A program made the translations under genes and the position numbers. This document shows positions 1 through 8,590 of a DNA stretch of 64,000 bases, in pieces (within the stretch, counting starts at the first letter, position 1; every line of letters begins with the position of its first letter). The stretch comes from Priestia endophytica DSM 13796 (GTDB lineage Bacteria; Bacillota; Bacilli; Bacillales; Bacillaceae_H). The notes beneath the pieces are model-generated. The model made no database searches. It had not been told where the DNA came from and saw only the letters and a list, made by a program, of their open reading frames with translations. The stretch lies in NCBI RefSeq assembly GCF_900115845.1, contig NZ_FOXX01000001.1, forward strand, positions 372,001-436,000. The letters run 5' to 3'.

Positions 1-642
1 GTAACGGTGAATTCATTAACTTCGTTCAAATATATGAAGCTTTTTCTAAATGAAGGCTGGAACGTTGTTTCTTATGATCATCGAAGACACGGAAAATCAG
101 GAGGAAAAACAACAAGCTATGGTTTCTATGAAAAACAAGATTTAAAAGCCGTAGTTGAGATGGTAAAAGCTAAATTTGGAGAATATATTAGACTCGGCGT
201 ACATGGGGAATCGATGGGAGCCGTTACAACACTTTTATATGCATCTATGAAAGAAAGTAGAGCTGATTTCTATATTGCTGACTGTCCGTTCTCTGACTTT
301 AAACAGCAGCTTGTTCATCGACTAAAAGAGGATTTTAAGCTTCCTCCATTTCCAATTATTCCACTTGCCAACTTTGTTCTAAAATGGCGAGATGGCTATC
401 GTTTAACAGATATTTCACCGCTTAATGAGATCGAAAAAATAAAGGAACCTGTTTTATTTATTCATAGCGCAGAAGATACCTACATTCTGCCTCAAATGAC
501 GAAAGAACTGTATCGAAAAAAACAAGGAGAAAAGATGCTATTTATTGCTTCCCACGGAACTCATGCTCGTTCCCTTGTAGACAACTATGAACACTATGAG
601 GAAACAGTACGCTCTTTCTTAACTAAGTTTCATCTTCAGTAA
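1..642 (+). CDS. yqkD: alpha/beta hydrolase, YqkD-like (5' end missing)
   Basis: Serine hydrolase of the alpha/beta fold; substrate unknown. The frame is open from base 1 and the family is about 300 residues long, so roughly the first third lies outside the window. The GTG at 7 is not a credible start. Visible parts are a YDHRxHGKS strand-turn, the nucleophile elbow GESMG (Ser at about bases 211-213), a late Asp in HSAEDTYI and a final His in SHGTHARS, completing a Ser-Asp-His triad. It converges on yqkB across a shared terminator, as yqkD and yqkB are near neighbours in B. subtilis. Name by similarity from memory; the catalytic class is well supported. Confidence 0.85.
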   Translation, partial: VTVNSLTSFKYMKLFLNEGWNVVSYDHRRHGKSGGKTTSYGFYEKQDLKAVVEMVKAKFGEYIRLGVHGESMGAVTTLLYASMKESRADFYIADCPFSDFKQQLVHRLKEDFKLPPFPIIPLANFVLKWRDGYRLTDISPLNEIEKIKEPVLFIHSAEDTYILPQMTKELYRKKQGEKMLFIASHGTHARSLVDNYEHYEETVRSFLTKFHLQ

Positions 643-670
643 AAAAAACACCTTCAAAAGGTGTTTTTTT
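643..670. terminator. bidirectional terminator between yqkD and yqkB
   Basis: AAAAAACACCTT / AGGTGTTTTTT hairpin with a short CAAA loop, A-rich on one side and T-rich on the other, so it can serve both convergent genes. The T run reaches the yqkB stop codon. Confidence 0.85.
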
Positions 671-1007
671 AGTTTATTGTTTTATCAATTAAGCTCATGC
701 GTGCATTTAAAATTTGACCAGGACTCTTCAATGAAAAACAATGGGCAGATTCGACATAATCGATTTTTAATTCATCATCTAAAAAAACGTTTTTAGATGG
801 TTCAACATATACTGGCCATGCGTTTGTTTCAATTTTTTCATCTGACTCAGACAGCTCTTTAACAAACCAAAGCACCGTAACACCGCACATTACGCATCCT
901 GTATCTTCTGTATCGTATTTTAATTTTAGATTTTTCTCTCCAGCATTTGGATAAAGCTTTTCGATTTCCTGTGCTGCACGTTCTGAAAATGTAATGTTCA
1001 TTTCCAT
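669..1007 (-). CDS. yqkB: HesB-like/iron-sulfur biosynthesis family protein YqkB
   Basis: Small cytoplasmic protein of the HesB/IscA-like fold found throughout Bacillus. The 112-residue sequence starts with the family-typical ITFSERAAQEI segment and has a central CVMCG pair of cysteines and a later single Cys. This is not the canonical IscA C-x-C tail, so Fe-S carrier activity is not assured. Two in-frame ATGs (1007 and 1001) follow AGAGGGG; the second has the better spacing. Upstream, at about 1026-1047, is an AT-rich stretch with overlapping TATACT elements that probably holds its promoter and that of the divergent small gene. Role unknown beyond the fold. Confidence 0.8.
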   Translation of the reverse strand: MEMNITFSERAAQEIEKLYPNAGEKNLKLKYDTEDTGCVMCGVTVLWFVKELSESDEKIETNAWPVYVEPSKNVFLDDELKIDYVESAHCFSLKSPGQILNARMSLIDKTIN

Positions 1008-1091
1008 TTCCCCTCTCTTTTAAACATAGTATACTATATAGTACACTTTACCCTAATTTTAAGACTCCTATCAGGAAGGTAAGATTTCCCT

Positions 1092-1301
1092 ATGAATAGA
1101 AACTTTATAATAAAACTCATTCACTCAACACTTGCTCAATATGATTACATAGGAACGGAGCTTAATATTCCTCCTGAAGATCTTGATACGCTAATTTGTA
1201 AGTGTGAAAGAGAGCATTTAAAAGATTTAACACAGCCTTTATATGAAGTTGTTCATGATGCTGTATATAACTATTTAACAGAAGATGGTGAACCTTGGTA
1301 G
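1092..1301 (+). CDS. small YqzH-like conserved protein
   Basis: A 69-residue acidic protein with no membrane segment or signal peptide. It has predicted helical heptad-like hydrophobic spacing and an acidic tail (TEDGEPW). It resembles the small YqzH-type Bacillus family, of unknown function; the match is from memory and not certain. AGGAAGG lies 11 bases before the ATG. It is read away from yqkB and runs tail to tail into the SDR gene, with only two bases between the stop codons and no terminator hairpin. Confidence 0.65.
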   Translation: MNRNFIIKLIHSTLAQYDYIGTELNIPPEDLDTLICKCEREHLKDLTQPLYEVVHDAVYNYLTEDGEPW

Positions 1302-1303
1302 AG

Positions 1304-2098
1304 CTATTTTTGTTTAAAAGCATTTCCGCCAAGTTTCTCGACAAGGCGTGGGAAAACTTGATAAAACGTGCTTCCCACATTCATCCAACTGGGCAAATTA
1401 ATTTCCCGCTTTTTTGTAAAAAGAGCTGAAACAGTTTTGCTTGCTACTTCTTTCGGGTCAAGCATAAACCGTTCTACGTTTTTCTGATATTGACCAGATT
1501 CATCTGCAACATCAAAGAAATTTGTTTTGATTGGACCAGGGTTGACAGCCGTTACAAAAATCCCTTCATCTTCTACTTCCATCCTTAAGCTGTTTGTAAA
1601 ACCAAGGACAGCATGTTTTGTTGCGGCATATCCGCTCGATTTCGGCGTTGCAATTTTAGCAGCTTGCGAAGCAATATTAACAATATGACCATGCTGACGT
1701 TCAATCATATGAGGAAGAACTGCTTTTGTGCAAGCAATAAGACCGAGAACGTTCACTTCAAACATGCCTTCAAAGTTTTCTATACTTCCTTCAACAGCAT
1801 ATTCAAACTTCCCGTATCCCGCATTATTAATAAGGACATCGATTGGTCCATGATGTTCGATAATGCTAGCAAACGTTTCTTTAATTGCCGAACGATCACT
1901 AACATCAAGCACAAGATAAGGTGCTTTAATTCCAAAATCATTGTCTATTTTTTCACTTATCCTTGCTAGACTTTCTTTACTGCGTGCAAGAAGAATTGGT
2001 GTTCCTCCTCTTTTTGCTACCTCGTATGCCATTTGCTCTCCGATACCGCCAGAGGCTCCTGTAATAATAACAGAGCTACTTTTTAACGCGTCTTTCAT
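1304..2098 (-). CDS. yqjQ: short-chain dehydrogenase/reductase, YqjQ-like
   Basis: Classical NAD(P)-dependent SDR, 264 residues. Rossmann TGASGGIG at residues 13-20, NNAG at 91-94, catalytic Asn115, Ser144, Tyr157 and Lys161 (YAATK). The oxidised substrate cannot be read from sequence. Its ATG overlaps the stop of the upstream metallo-hydrolase gene (ATGA, bases 2095-2098), so the two are translationally coupled. The pair matches the yqjP-yqjQ arrangement of B. subtilis. It ends two bases from the convergent small gene. Confidence 0.88.
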   Translation of the reverse strand: MKDALKSSSVIITGASGGIGEQMAYEVAKRGGTPILLARSKESLARISEKIDNDFGIKAPYLVLDVSDRSAIKETFASIIEHHGPIDVLINNAGYGKFEYAVEGSIENFEGMFEVNVLGLIACTKAVLPHMIERQHGHIVNIASQAAKIATPKSSGYAATKHAVLGFTNSLRMEVEDEGIFVTAVNPGPIKTNFFDVADESGQYQKNVERFMLDPKEVASKTVSALFTKKREINLPSWMNVGSTFYQVFPRLVEKLGGNAFKQK

Positions 2099-3048
2099 AC
2101 CTTTACCTCACTTTTCCTAAAAAACCATTTCCCTTGCTTTTCTACCTTTTGGATATACCCTACCTCTTCTAAATAATGAAGCTGTGCAAGCGTCATTGAT
2201 AGCGTAAGAGCAAGCTGTTTCTCATACGCATGAGGAAATAGATGTTGACAAATCTCAAACCCTGTTTTTCCTTCTTCAAGAAACGGAAGCAAAGATTCTG
2301 CTTTTTTTCTTTGCTTTATCATTCTTTCTCTTGTAAGTTCGCTCACATTTTCAATCACTTTCCCATGTCCTGGATAAAGCTTTTGTACTTTTAAAGACAA
2401 TAATCTTTGTAAAGAATTATTGTACTCAAGCTGAGGCTTCTCATGTTCTCCTTCAAAAAATGGAGGCTCAATGAGTGGGTTTGAAACGATTTTGTCTAGT
2501 AAAACATCACCTGCAATGAGCTCTTCTTTTTCTTCATGATATAGAGCAATATGATTTCCTGCATGCCCTGGCATGTGGAGAACTTTCCATCCCTTCAATA
2601 AAGGAGGAGAGGCTCCTTCTGATAATGTACCAGCTAGTTTCGCTTCTGCTCCATATTTAAACTGCCCTTCAAACCGAGGGATTTGAGACTTATAAGAATA
2701 TGGAACAGAAAGCTGTAAAAAGAGGTTCTCAAAGTAGGAATTGTACGTTTCTGCAGTACTTTTCTTATATGTAAGCCATGGCTCGATATGAGGATGACCA
2801 TAAACAGGAACTGAAGGAAGATAGTGCAGCAAGCCAACATGATCTGGATGATGATGAGTTAAAATGACTTGGTCAATATCTTCAACTGTCAAATGAAGCG
2901 ATGCAAGCTGGTTTTTAAAAGCAGCCCATGCTTTTTCCGTTTTCACTCCTGCATCAATAAGAGTTATACTGTCGTTCACAATCACATATAAATGAACATC
3001 ACCAATTTGGTATGGAGTAGGAACTGTAATTTGATAAATATTTTCCAT
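2095..3048 (-). CDS. yqjP: metallo-beta-lactamase fold hydrolase, YqjP-like
   Basis: Cytoplasmic binuclear zinc hydrolase of 317 residues. The metal motif THHHPDH gives His65, His67, Asp69 and His70; MPGHAGNH and AGDVLLD supply the later His and Asp ligands, and a GHG motif follows. The C-terminal ~80 residues look like a winged-helix extension seen in LACTB2-type members. Substrate unknown: glyoxalase II-like thioesters or an RNA/ester are both possible. First gene of a two-gene unit with the SDR, transcribed divergently from proC. Confidence 0.85.
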   Translation of the reverse strand: MENIYQITVPTPYQIGDVHLYVIVNDSITLIDAGVKTEKAWAAFKNQLASLHLTVEDIDQVILTHHHPDHVGLLHYLPSVPVYGHPHIEPWLTYKKSTAETYNSYFENLFLQLSVPYSYKSQIPRFEGQFKYGAEAKLAGTLSEGASPPLLKGWKVLHMPGHAGNHIALYHEEKEELIAGDVLLDKIVSNPLIEPPFFEGEHEKPQLEYNNSLQRLLSLKVQKLYPGHGKVIENVSELTRERMIKQRKKAESLLPFLEEGKTGFEICQHLFPHAYEKQLALTLSMTLAQLHYLEEVGYIQKVEKQGKWFFRKSEVKV

Positions 3049-3139
3049 CGTATCTTACTCTCCTTATTTTTCATTACATCTATTGTACACATTTGGAGAC
3101 TTGAGGTCACTTTTTGCTCCTTTTTCTTTTCAAGCCTTA

Positions 3140-3169
3140 TTGACAATATCAATTGCTTCAGTAGATAAT
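3140..3169 (+). promoter_or_regulatory. proC sigma-A promoter
   Basis: TTGACA (3140-3145), 18-base spacer, GATAAT (3164-3169). Expected transcription start near 3176, leaving a leader of about 100 bases before proC. Confidence 0.75.
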
Positions 3170-3190
3170 GTCAAAAAAGACTTTCAAAAC

Positions 3191-3257
3191 GGTATAGGTA
3201 AATGAATAAAGATACCTAAAAGGTCTTTCTGTCCTTTTGTGATAGAAAGGCCTTTTT
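3191..3257 (+). promoter_or_regulatory. structured proC leader with terminator-like hairpin
   Basis: Two stems lie between promoter and gene. TAGGTA (3195-3200) pairs with TACCTA (3213-3218). A longer stem pairs AAAAGGTCTTTCT (3218-3230) with AGAAAGGCCTTTT (3244-3256), with one G-U pair, ending in T residues just before the proC ribosome binding site. Nothing else is transcribed in this direction upstream, so this hairpin belongs to the proC mRNA. It may attenuate proC. T-box landmarks (AGGGTGG, specifier loop) are not seen. Confidence 0.6.
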
Positions 3258-3278
3258 ATGAGAAAAGGAGGCTTACCT

Positions 3279-4127
3279 ATGAGTAAAATTGTTTTTATTG
3301 GAGCTGGCTCTATGGCAGAAGCAATGATTTCAGGGCTGATTGAAAAAAAGATGTATAGTGGAAAAGAGATCATTGTGACAAATCGCTCAAATGATGAACG
3401 ACTTCAAGAACTTTCTCAGCATTACAGGGTTACAACAAGTCGTGATTATAAGAAAATATTAAAAAAGGCAAGCGTTGTTGTCTTAGCTTTTAAACCAAAA
3501 GATGTTGTCGAAAGTCTTTCACTGTTAAAAGAAGATCTTTCTTCTGACCATCTTGTTATTTCCGTCATTGCAGGGGTTAGCACAGACTCGATTACAAACT
3601 TACTTGGATTTGAAGGCCCTGTTATAAGAGCGATGCCGAACACCTCTGCTTCTATTGGACAATCAGCTACAGCTATTACAAGTGGAAATTGGACAAATGA
3701 GAAGCATGAACAATTAGCACGTGCTCTTTTTGAAGCTATCGGAAAAGTCATTACAGTAGATGAAGAAGCAATGCATCTTGTTACTGGACTCTCTGGAAGC
3801 GGTCCTGCTTATTTTTATTATATGATTGAAGCAATGCAGGATGCTGCCGTTCAAGAAGGAATGACAGAAGAAACAGCAAGAGAACTTATTTTCCAAACAT
3901 TTGTTGGTGCTGCTGGCATGGTGAAAGCTTCAAATAAAACTCCTCGTCAGCTACGAAAAGAGATTACAAGTCCAAATGGAACAACAGAAGCAGGCATTAA
4001 AATGCTCCAACAAGAGCAGTTTAAAGAAAGCATCTCTTCTTGTATTAAAACAGCTAAAAATCGTTCAGAAGAAATGGGAAAAGACATTGAAGAACGCCTT
4101 GCAGCGTCCATTTCTTCTAGGCATTAA
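3279..4127 (+). CDS. proC: pyrroline-5-carboxylate reductase
   Basis: Final step of proline synthesis: reduces 1-pyrroline-5-carboxylate to proline with NAD(P)H in the cytoplasm. The protein is 282 residues. An N-terminal Rossmann motif IGAGSMAEAMI is followed by VLAFKPKD and the family signature near VTGLSGSGPAYFY, then the C-terminal dimerisation helices with TSPNGTTEAG. The ATG at 3279 is chosen over 3258 because AAAAGGAGG at 3262-3270 is correctly spaced for it and the sequence begins MSKIVFIG. B. subtilis has a proI gene at the equivalent place. Expression is probably tuned by the leader. Confidence 0.95.
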   Translation: MSKIVFIGAGSMAEAMISGLIEKKMYSGKEIIVTNRSNDERLQELSQHYRVTTSRDYKKILKKASVVVLAFKPKDVVESLSLLKEDLSSDHLVISVIAGVSTDSITNLLGFEGPVIRAMPNTSASIGQSATAITSGNWTNEKHEQLARALFEAIGKVITVDEEAMHLVTGLSGSGPAYFYYMIEAMQDAAVQEGMTEETARELIFQTFVGAAGMVKASNKTPRQLRKEITSPNGTTEAGIKMLQQEQFKESISSCIKTAKNRSEEMGKDIEERLAASISSRH

Positions 4128-4159
4128 AAAAGGAAAAGAGATATTCTCTTTTCCTTTTT
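4126..4159. terminator. bidirectional terminator between proC and rnz
   Basis: Long near-perfect stem AAAAAGGAAAAGAGA / TCTCTTTTCCTTTTT with a TAT loop between the convergent stop codons. Confidence 0.9.
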
Positions 4160-5088
4160 CAACGTCCTTCATTGTCTATCATAAACTGCGAGAAATCAAA
4201 TGCCATTTCTGTATTCTCAAAAGTCTTCCTCGCTTCTTCTAATAAAACAAGGGCTTCTTCCTTGTGGTATCTAGAACTTATATGAGTTAAAATTAGCTTT
4301 TTCACTCCCGCTTTTTTCGCTGTCTCTGCCGCTCCAAATGATGTTGAATGATAGTACTCGTGAGCAATTCTATCATCTTCCTCTGAAAATGTTGCTTCAT
4401 GAACAAGTACATCAGCACCTTTGGCAAGTTCAAGAGCATTTGTACACGGACGTGTATCCCCTAAAATCGTGACAATTCGTCCTTTTTTTGAAGGACCAAT
4501 GTAATCTGCGCTTTTTAAGACACGTCCGTCTTCAAGCACAACTTCTTCCTTCTCTTTAATGTCACGGTAAACAGGACCTGGCTTAATTCCTAACTCTCTT
4601 AGCTTTTCAACTAGAAGCGTTCCTTTTGTATCTTTTTCTATTATACGATATCCATAGGAAGAAACACCGTGCTCTAACAAGCGTGCTTCAACGACAAATT
4701 GCTCATCTTCAAAAACAATGCCATCCTCTACTTCAACAAAATGAATGGAATAGCGTAAATGTGTTTCACTAACTCGCATCGAGATATCTACAAATTCTTT
4801 AATGCCTTTTGGTCCGTATATTGTAAGAGGTGTTTCTCCTCCTTGAAACGAACGACTTCCTAAAAAGCCTGGCAAACCAAATATATGATCTCCATGAAGA
4901 TGCGTAATAAAAATCTTCTCAATTCTTCTCGGTCGAATAGAGGTATGTAGCACTTGATGCTGCGTTGCTTCTCCACAGTCAAACAGCCATGTTACTCCTC
5001 GCTCACCTAATAAATTTAATGCAAGCGACGTCACATTGCGATGTTTAGCTGGAACTCCTGCTCCTGTGCCAAGAAATAATAAATCCAC
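4159..5088 (-). CDS. rnz: ribonuclease Z
   Basis: tRNA 3' processing endonuclease that removes trailers from precursors lacking encoded CCA. 309 residues, the normal short-form RNase Z length. The zinc motif THLHGDH gives His63, His65, Asp67 and His68; a GLPGFLGSR segment, the exosite region and a late HEATF plus THISSR complete the active site. In B. subtilis rnz lies near proI, consistent with this position. Its own promoter is not obvious; the upstream terminator at 5113-5141 separates it from the aminotransferase gene. Confidence 0.95.
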   Translation of the reverse strand: MDLLFLGTGAGVPAKHRNVTSLALNLLGERGVTWLFDCGEATQHQVLHTSIRPRRIEKIFITHLHGDHIFGLPGFLGSRSFQGGETPLTIYGPKGIKEFVDISMRVSETHLRYSIHFVEVEDGIVFEDEQFVVEARLLEHGVSSYGYRIIEKDTKGTLLVEKLRELGIKPGPVYRDIKEKEEVVLEDGRVLKSADYIGPSKKGRIVTILGDTRPCTNALELAKGADVLVHEATFSEEDDRIAHEYYHSTSFGAAETAKKAGVKKLILTHISSRYHKEEALVLLEEARKTFENTEMAFDFSQFMIDNEGR

Positions 5089-5112
5089 AATCTTTTCTCC
5101 TTTCTTACGAAC

Positions 5113-5141
5113 AAAAAGCCTGTATTCTATTATACAGGCTT
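5113..5141 (-). terminator. terminator after the class III aminotransferase gene
   Basis: AAGCCTGTA / TACAGGCTT stem followed on the minus strand by five T residues. Confidence 0.8.
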
Positions 5142-5163
5142 CGTTCCTATATTTGAAAGTTCT

Positions 5164-6513
5164 TTAAAGAGAATGAATTGCTTCTGTAACTGTTTCAGCA
5201 AGAATGATTATTTCATCGTCTGAAATACAAAGTGGAGGAGATAGTGTTAACACATTATTAAATCCAGCTACTGTTGCTCCATTCTTTCCAATGATAACTC
5301 CTTTATTTTTACAGAAAGAGATTATTTTATTCACTTTTTCAACGTCTAATGGTTTTTTAGTTCCTTTATCTTCTACAAGCTCAATTCCGATTAAAAGCCC
5401 TTTTCCTCGCACATCTCCAACATAGCGATGATCCTTGACTTTATTCTGTAAAAGGTGTAAAAGCTCTTTTCCTTTTACTTTTGAACGAGAAAATAAATGT
5501 TCATTTTCCATGATTTCGATGTTTTTCAATGCAAGAGCACAAGCTGCAGGACTTCCTCCAAATGTATTGACATGCCTAAAGTAATCGTACTCCTCACTTC
5601 CTGCAAACGCTTCATAAATATCGCGACGAACAGCTGTTGCAGATAAAGGAAGGTAAGCACTTGTAATCCCTTTTGCCATGGTAATAATATCAGGCTTCAC
5701 TCCATAGTTCATAAAACCAAATGGTTCACCTGTTCTGCCAAATCCACAAATTACTTCATCTACGATAAGAAGAGCACCGTGATGCTCACATATATTTTTA
5801 ACTCCTTGTAAGTACTCTTTTGGAGGCATCAAAATTCCTCCACCTGTAATAATTGGCTCCATAATTACGCCTGCAATTGTTTCACTTAGCTCCCATGTCA
5901 TCGTGTTATCAATAGCCTTTACACTTTGCAATTCGTTCGCTTTTGTATCTTCTTTATCTTCACCACGATAAAGATCTGGAGGCGGAACATGGATAAATCC
6001 TCCAGAAAGAGGTTCATATTTAAATTTGCGCTGCGCTTGACCTGTTGCAGCTAAAGCAGCTCCTGTATTTCCATGATATGCTCGATATCTTGATATAAAT
6101 TTATATCGATTTCCCTCTCCCTTTTGTTGGTGATATTGTCTAGCAATTTTAAAAGCCGTTTCATTTGCTTCAGAACCGCTGTTTGAGAAAAAAACAACAT
6201 ATTCGCCACCAAGCATATCACTAATTTTTTCAGCGAGCTTTACACTTGGTTCATGACTTTGTGTAAGTGGAAAATAGGCAAGCTTTTTAAGCTGTTCATA
6301 TGCTGCTTCTGCAAGTTCTTCTCGTCCATACCCAACATTCACACACCAAAGGCCTGCCATTGCATCAAGCATACGACGACCACTTTCATCTGTCACCCAA
6401 ACTCCTTTTGCTTCTTTTGCAATAATTGTATTTTCAGGATTATAAGGCTTCATTCCATGCCAAAGATGTTTTTCATCTTTTCCTAAGATACTTTCTGTTT
6501 TCTCCATTATCAT
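5164..6513 (-). CDS. class III aminotransferase, probable beta-alanine aminotransferase
   Basis: PLP-dependent omega-amino acid transaminase of 449 residues. Recognisable are FFSNSGSEANE (phosphate site), YRAYHG, DEVICGFGRTG (PLP ring Asp) and the Schiff-base Lys in MAKGITSAYLPL. Within this locus the likely reaction is beta-alanine plus 2-oxoglutarate or pyruvate to malonate semialdehyde; class III transaminases with that role in reductive pyrimidine catabolism are reported for Bacillus-type organisms. The semialdehyde dehydrogenase is not in this window. The ATG at 6513 sits six bases after AGAAGG; ATGs at 6519 and 6507 are alternatives. It follows the pucR-like gene by about 70 bases. Substrate is inferred from context only. 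Confidence 0.8.
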   Translation of the reverse strand: MIMEKTESILGKDEKHLWHGMKPYNPENTIIAKEAKGVWVTDESGRRMLDAMAGLWCVNVGYGREELAEAAYEQLKKLAYFPLTQSHEPSVKLAEKISDMLGGEYVVFFSNSGSEANETAFKIARQYHQQKGEGNRYKFISRYRAYHGNTGAALAATGQAQRKFKYEPLSGGFIHVPPPDLYRGEDKEDTKANELQSVKAIDNTMTWELSETIAGVIMEPIITGGGILMPPKEYLQGVKNICEHHGALLIVDEVICGFGRTGEPFGFMNYGVKPDIITMAKGITSAYLPLSATAVRRDIYEAFAGSEEYDYFRHVNTFGGSPAACALALKNIEIMENEHLFSRSKVKGKELLHLLQNKVKDHRYVGDVRGKGLLIGIELVEDKGTKKPLDVEKVNKIISFCKNKGVIIGKNGATVAGFNNVLTLSPPLCISDDEIIILAETVTEAIHSL

Positions 6514-6585
6514 CCACATCCTTCTTGAAAAAATCTCAATTTCTTGTATACTATCTCCTCTTTTACATTAGACAAAAGACCCTTG

Positions 6586-8220
6586 TTACCCTTCAATTTC
6601 TGAACATTGCGAGTATTTTTCTTCTTTCTTTTTTATAAAGATTTGCTCATATGCTAAAATCATAAATTCTAGAGCCATTCGCTTTCTTGGTTCCATAAAA
6701 TCTTCGCCAAGAAGCTGTTCAAGTTTGGCTAACCGATGATAAAGAGTTTGTCTCACTACAAAGAGCTGCTCGGCAGTTTCTTTTTTTGAACCACTGCACG
6801 CTAAGTATGTTTTTAGTGTCTCGAAAAGCTTGCCATTATAATTCTTGTCGTACTGTAAAACAGGATTCAAATATTCAAAAATCACTTCATGAAGAGCTCT
6901 TTGATCGGAAATTAGAGAAAGAATGCGATAGATATGCAAATCATCGTGAAAAAAAATATTTTCAGCTGAAGAAACTTGCTCACTGCAAATATCAGCCGTA
7001 ATCTGGGCTGTTTTATAACTTTTCTCCATCTCATCTAATCGATCAACGAAAGAACCTACACTAATAAAAGAAAAAAGCTTGGCATGTTTTTCGTATGCTT
7101 CGCTTTTTTTAAAACGCTCCAATGATTGAGTAAATCGATCTCTCCACGTTTGTTTTTGGCGCTTGTTAACAAACACAAATAAGATGTTCTGGCGATATTC
7201 GGTTATACAAAGTAGAAAACCACGTTGTTCAAATAAAGTTGTAAGAAGCAATTTTGCGTACGAAAAACTCGCTCCTTCCCACTCTACCCCTTCTTGCTTA
7301 CGGCAAAGAAAAACACCTCCGCCTTCATAGTTATGAAGACCGTCTATTTTTCCGAGCTTGTGAAAGATATTTGGAAGGGACACTTCTCCTCTAATCCATT
7401 CTCGCAGCCATTCGTTTTCACACCGTTTCTTTTTCTCTTCTATATAGAGATTGCGCAAGAAATGCTGGGAAATCGCAAGTGCTGTTCTGTCAAGGGCAAG
7501 CATATCTTCTTCTGTAAACCTTCTATTTTTAACCACAACGTACAGCTCGCCATATTCTTTTCCTAATACTTGAATCTTTTTGCTTATTTTTCTGCTTTCT
7601 GTATAATTGTCATCGATTATACTTTTATGTATGATGCTCCACTGCTTTGAGTTGTTTTGTTGAAAAGGTGGGAAAATATGAGTTGTGCTCTCCTTAAGGC
7701 GAAGAACAACTGTTTCTTGAAGGTATTGATGAAAATGAGACAATAAGTCTGAAAGATCATGTGTTGCTAAAAGAAGTTCTTGAAGCTCTCTCGAATAGGT
7801 TTCTAAACGAGCAAGAATTTCATAGTGGGCGTTAATCATAAACGTATGAACATCTTGCGTGATTTCAACGAACGGAACTTCTTGATGAAATAAAATAAGA
7901 GGAAATTTGTGTTTGTTTGCTAGATTAATAATAGAAGAGGGAATACTTTTTGTATAGGATCCAATTTCGATACATAAACCGGCAACATTGCGGGTGATTA
8001 ACTGTTGCAATAGAGAAGAAAAAGCTCCTTCATTTTCCTTCCAGCCTACTCCCGTCGATAAAATGAGCTCCTCTCCTTTTAGAAGATGCTCAACTTTAGG
8101 CACCTCTACAATATGAATCCATTTTATTCGACGTTCTAATCCTTCCTTTCCTGCAACGACTTCACAATGCTCAAAGTTTTTACGCTTTAAAAGCTCGCTA
8201 ACGGTCAATGTTGCTTGCAA
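6586..8220 (-). CDS. PucR-family transcriptional regulator
   Basis: Large cytoplasmic regulator, 544 residues. An N-terminal PucR ligand domain (about 1-125, starting TVSELLKRKNF with ELILSTGVGWKEN) is followed by a central GGDEF-like/CdaR region and a C-terminal helix-turn-helix with the family hallmark KKETAEQLFVVRQTLYHRLAKLEQLLGE split over residues near 490-520. B. subtilis PucR controls purine catabolism. Here, between the pyrimidine operon and the aminotransferase gene, the natural target is pyrimidine breakdown. Starts at TTG 8220 behind AAGGCGGTGA; no ATG is better placed. The ligand is unknown (dihydropyrimidine, ureido acid or beta-alanine are candidates). Confidence 0.85.
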   Translation of the reverse strand: MQATLTVSELLKRKNFEHCEVVAGKEGLERRIKWIHIVEVPKVEHLLKGEELILSTGVGWKENEGAFSSLLQQLITRNVAGLCIEIGSYTKSIPSSIINLANKHKFPLILFHQEVPFVEITQDVHTFMINAHYEILARLETYSRELQELLLATHDLSDLLSHFHQYLQETVVLRLKESTTHIFPPFQQNNSKQWSIIHKSIIDDNYTESRKISKKIQVLGKEYGELYVVVKNRRFTEEDMLALDRTALAISQHFLRNLYIEEKKKRCENEWLREWIRGEVSLPNIFHKLGKIDGLHNYEGGGVFLCRKQEGVEWEGASFSYAKLLLTTLFEQRGFLLCITEYRQNILFVFVNKRQKQTWRDRFTQSLERFKKSEAYEKHAKLFSFISVGSFVDRLDEMEKSYKTAQITADICSEQVSSAENIFFHDDLHIYRILSLISDQRALHEVIFEYLNPVLQYDKNYNGKLFETLKTYLACSGSKKETAEQLFVVRQTLYHRLAKLEQLLGEDFMEPRKRMALEFMILAYEQIFIKKKEEKYSQCSEIEG

Positions 8221-8257
8221 GAAATCACCGCCTTATGTTTTTCCTTACCTTACCATA

Positions 8258-8443
8258 CTATCCTGAATAGTGAGATATACTTTGTAACACTTCTTTACGT
8301 CGTTTTGCATGTTTTACAATTTGCTCTATCTCTCTTTTATAAAAGCGGACGTGCGCCAAACTGTGTGCGTTTACAACTTCTAGTTTAAGTTTTTCAATAA
8401 CTTTCTTTTCTTCACCTGTTAACCAATTATTCTCGTTTGACAT
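8258..8443 (-). CDS. 61-residue hypothetical protein upstream of the pucR-like gene
   Basis: Not recognised. Small, charged, soluble protein, mostly predicted helix, rich in Lys/Glu with a KHAKRRKEV basic patch near the C-terminus; no Cys and no membrane segment. The ATG at 8443 has a textbook AAAAGGAGG seven bases upstream, so translation is well supported; the longer frame from 8476 would bury that site. The pucR-like gene starts only 37 bases downstream with no terminator between, so the two may be cotranscribed. Two palindromes lie upstream at 8528-8560. Confidence 0.7.
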   Translation of the reverse strand: MSNENNWLTGEEKKVIEKLKLEVVNAHSLAHVRFYKREIEQIVKHAKRRKEVLQSISHYSG

Positions 8444-8527
8444 CGTTTGTCCTCCTTTTAATAAATCTTTTTTCACTACCCTTATCGTATCGCTTTTATG
8501 CTAGTTAAAGGAACTTGTTAATAAAAT

Positions 8528-8560
8528 GTAACTTAAAAGTTACCTCTCGTTAAAATAACG
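8528..8560. promoter_or_regulatory. tandem palindromes upstream of the 61-residue gene
   Basis: GTAACTT-AA-AAGTTAC (8528-8543, perfect) and CGTTA-AAA-TAACG (8548-8560, perfect) lie between the preceding terminator and the gene. They are operator-like but no matching regulator can be named. Confidence 0.45.
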
Positions 8561-8589
8561 AAAAAAAGAGAGGAAAATCCCTCTCTTTT
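8561..8589 (-). terminator. terminator of the pyrimidine catabolic operon
   Basis: AAAAGAGAGG / CCTCTCTTTT stem with an AAAAT-type loop, then a run of T on the minus strand. It lies directly after the 65-residue gene and closes the operon. Confidence 0.85.
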
Positions 8590-8590
8590 C

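Noticed and set aside
3100-3278. T-box riboswitch upstream of proC
   Set aside because: No AGGGTGG box, no specifier-like stem, and the leader is too short; only the terminator-like hairpin remains.
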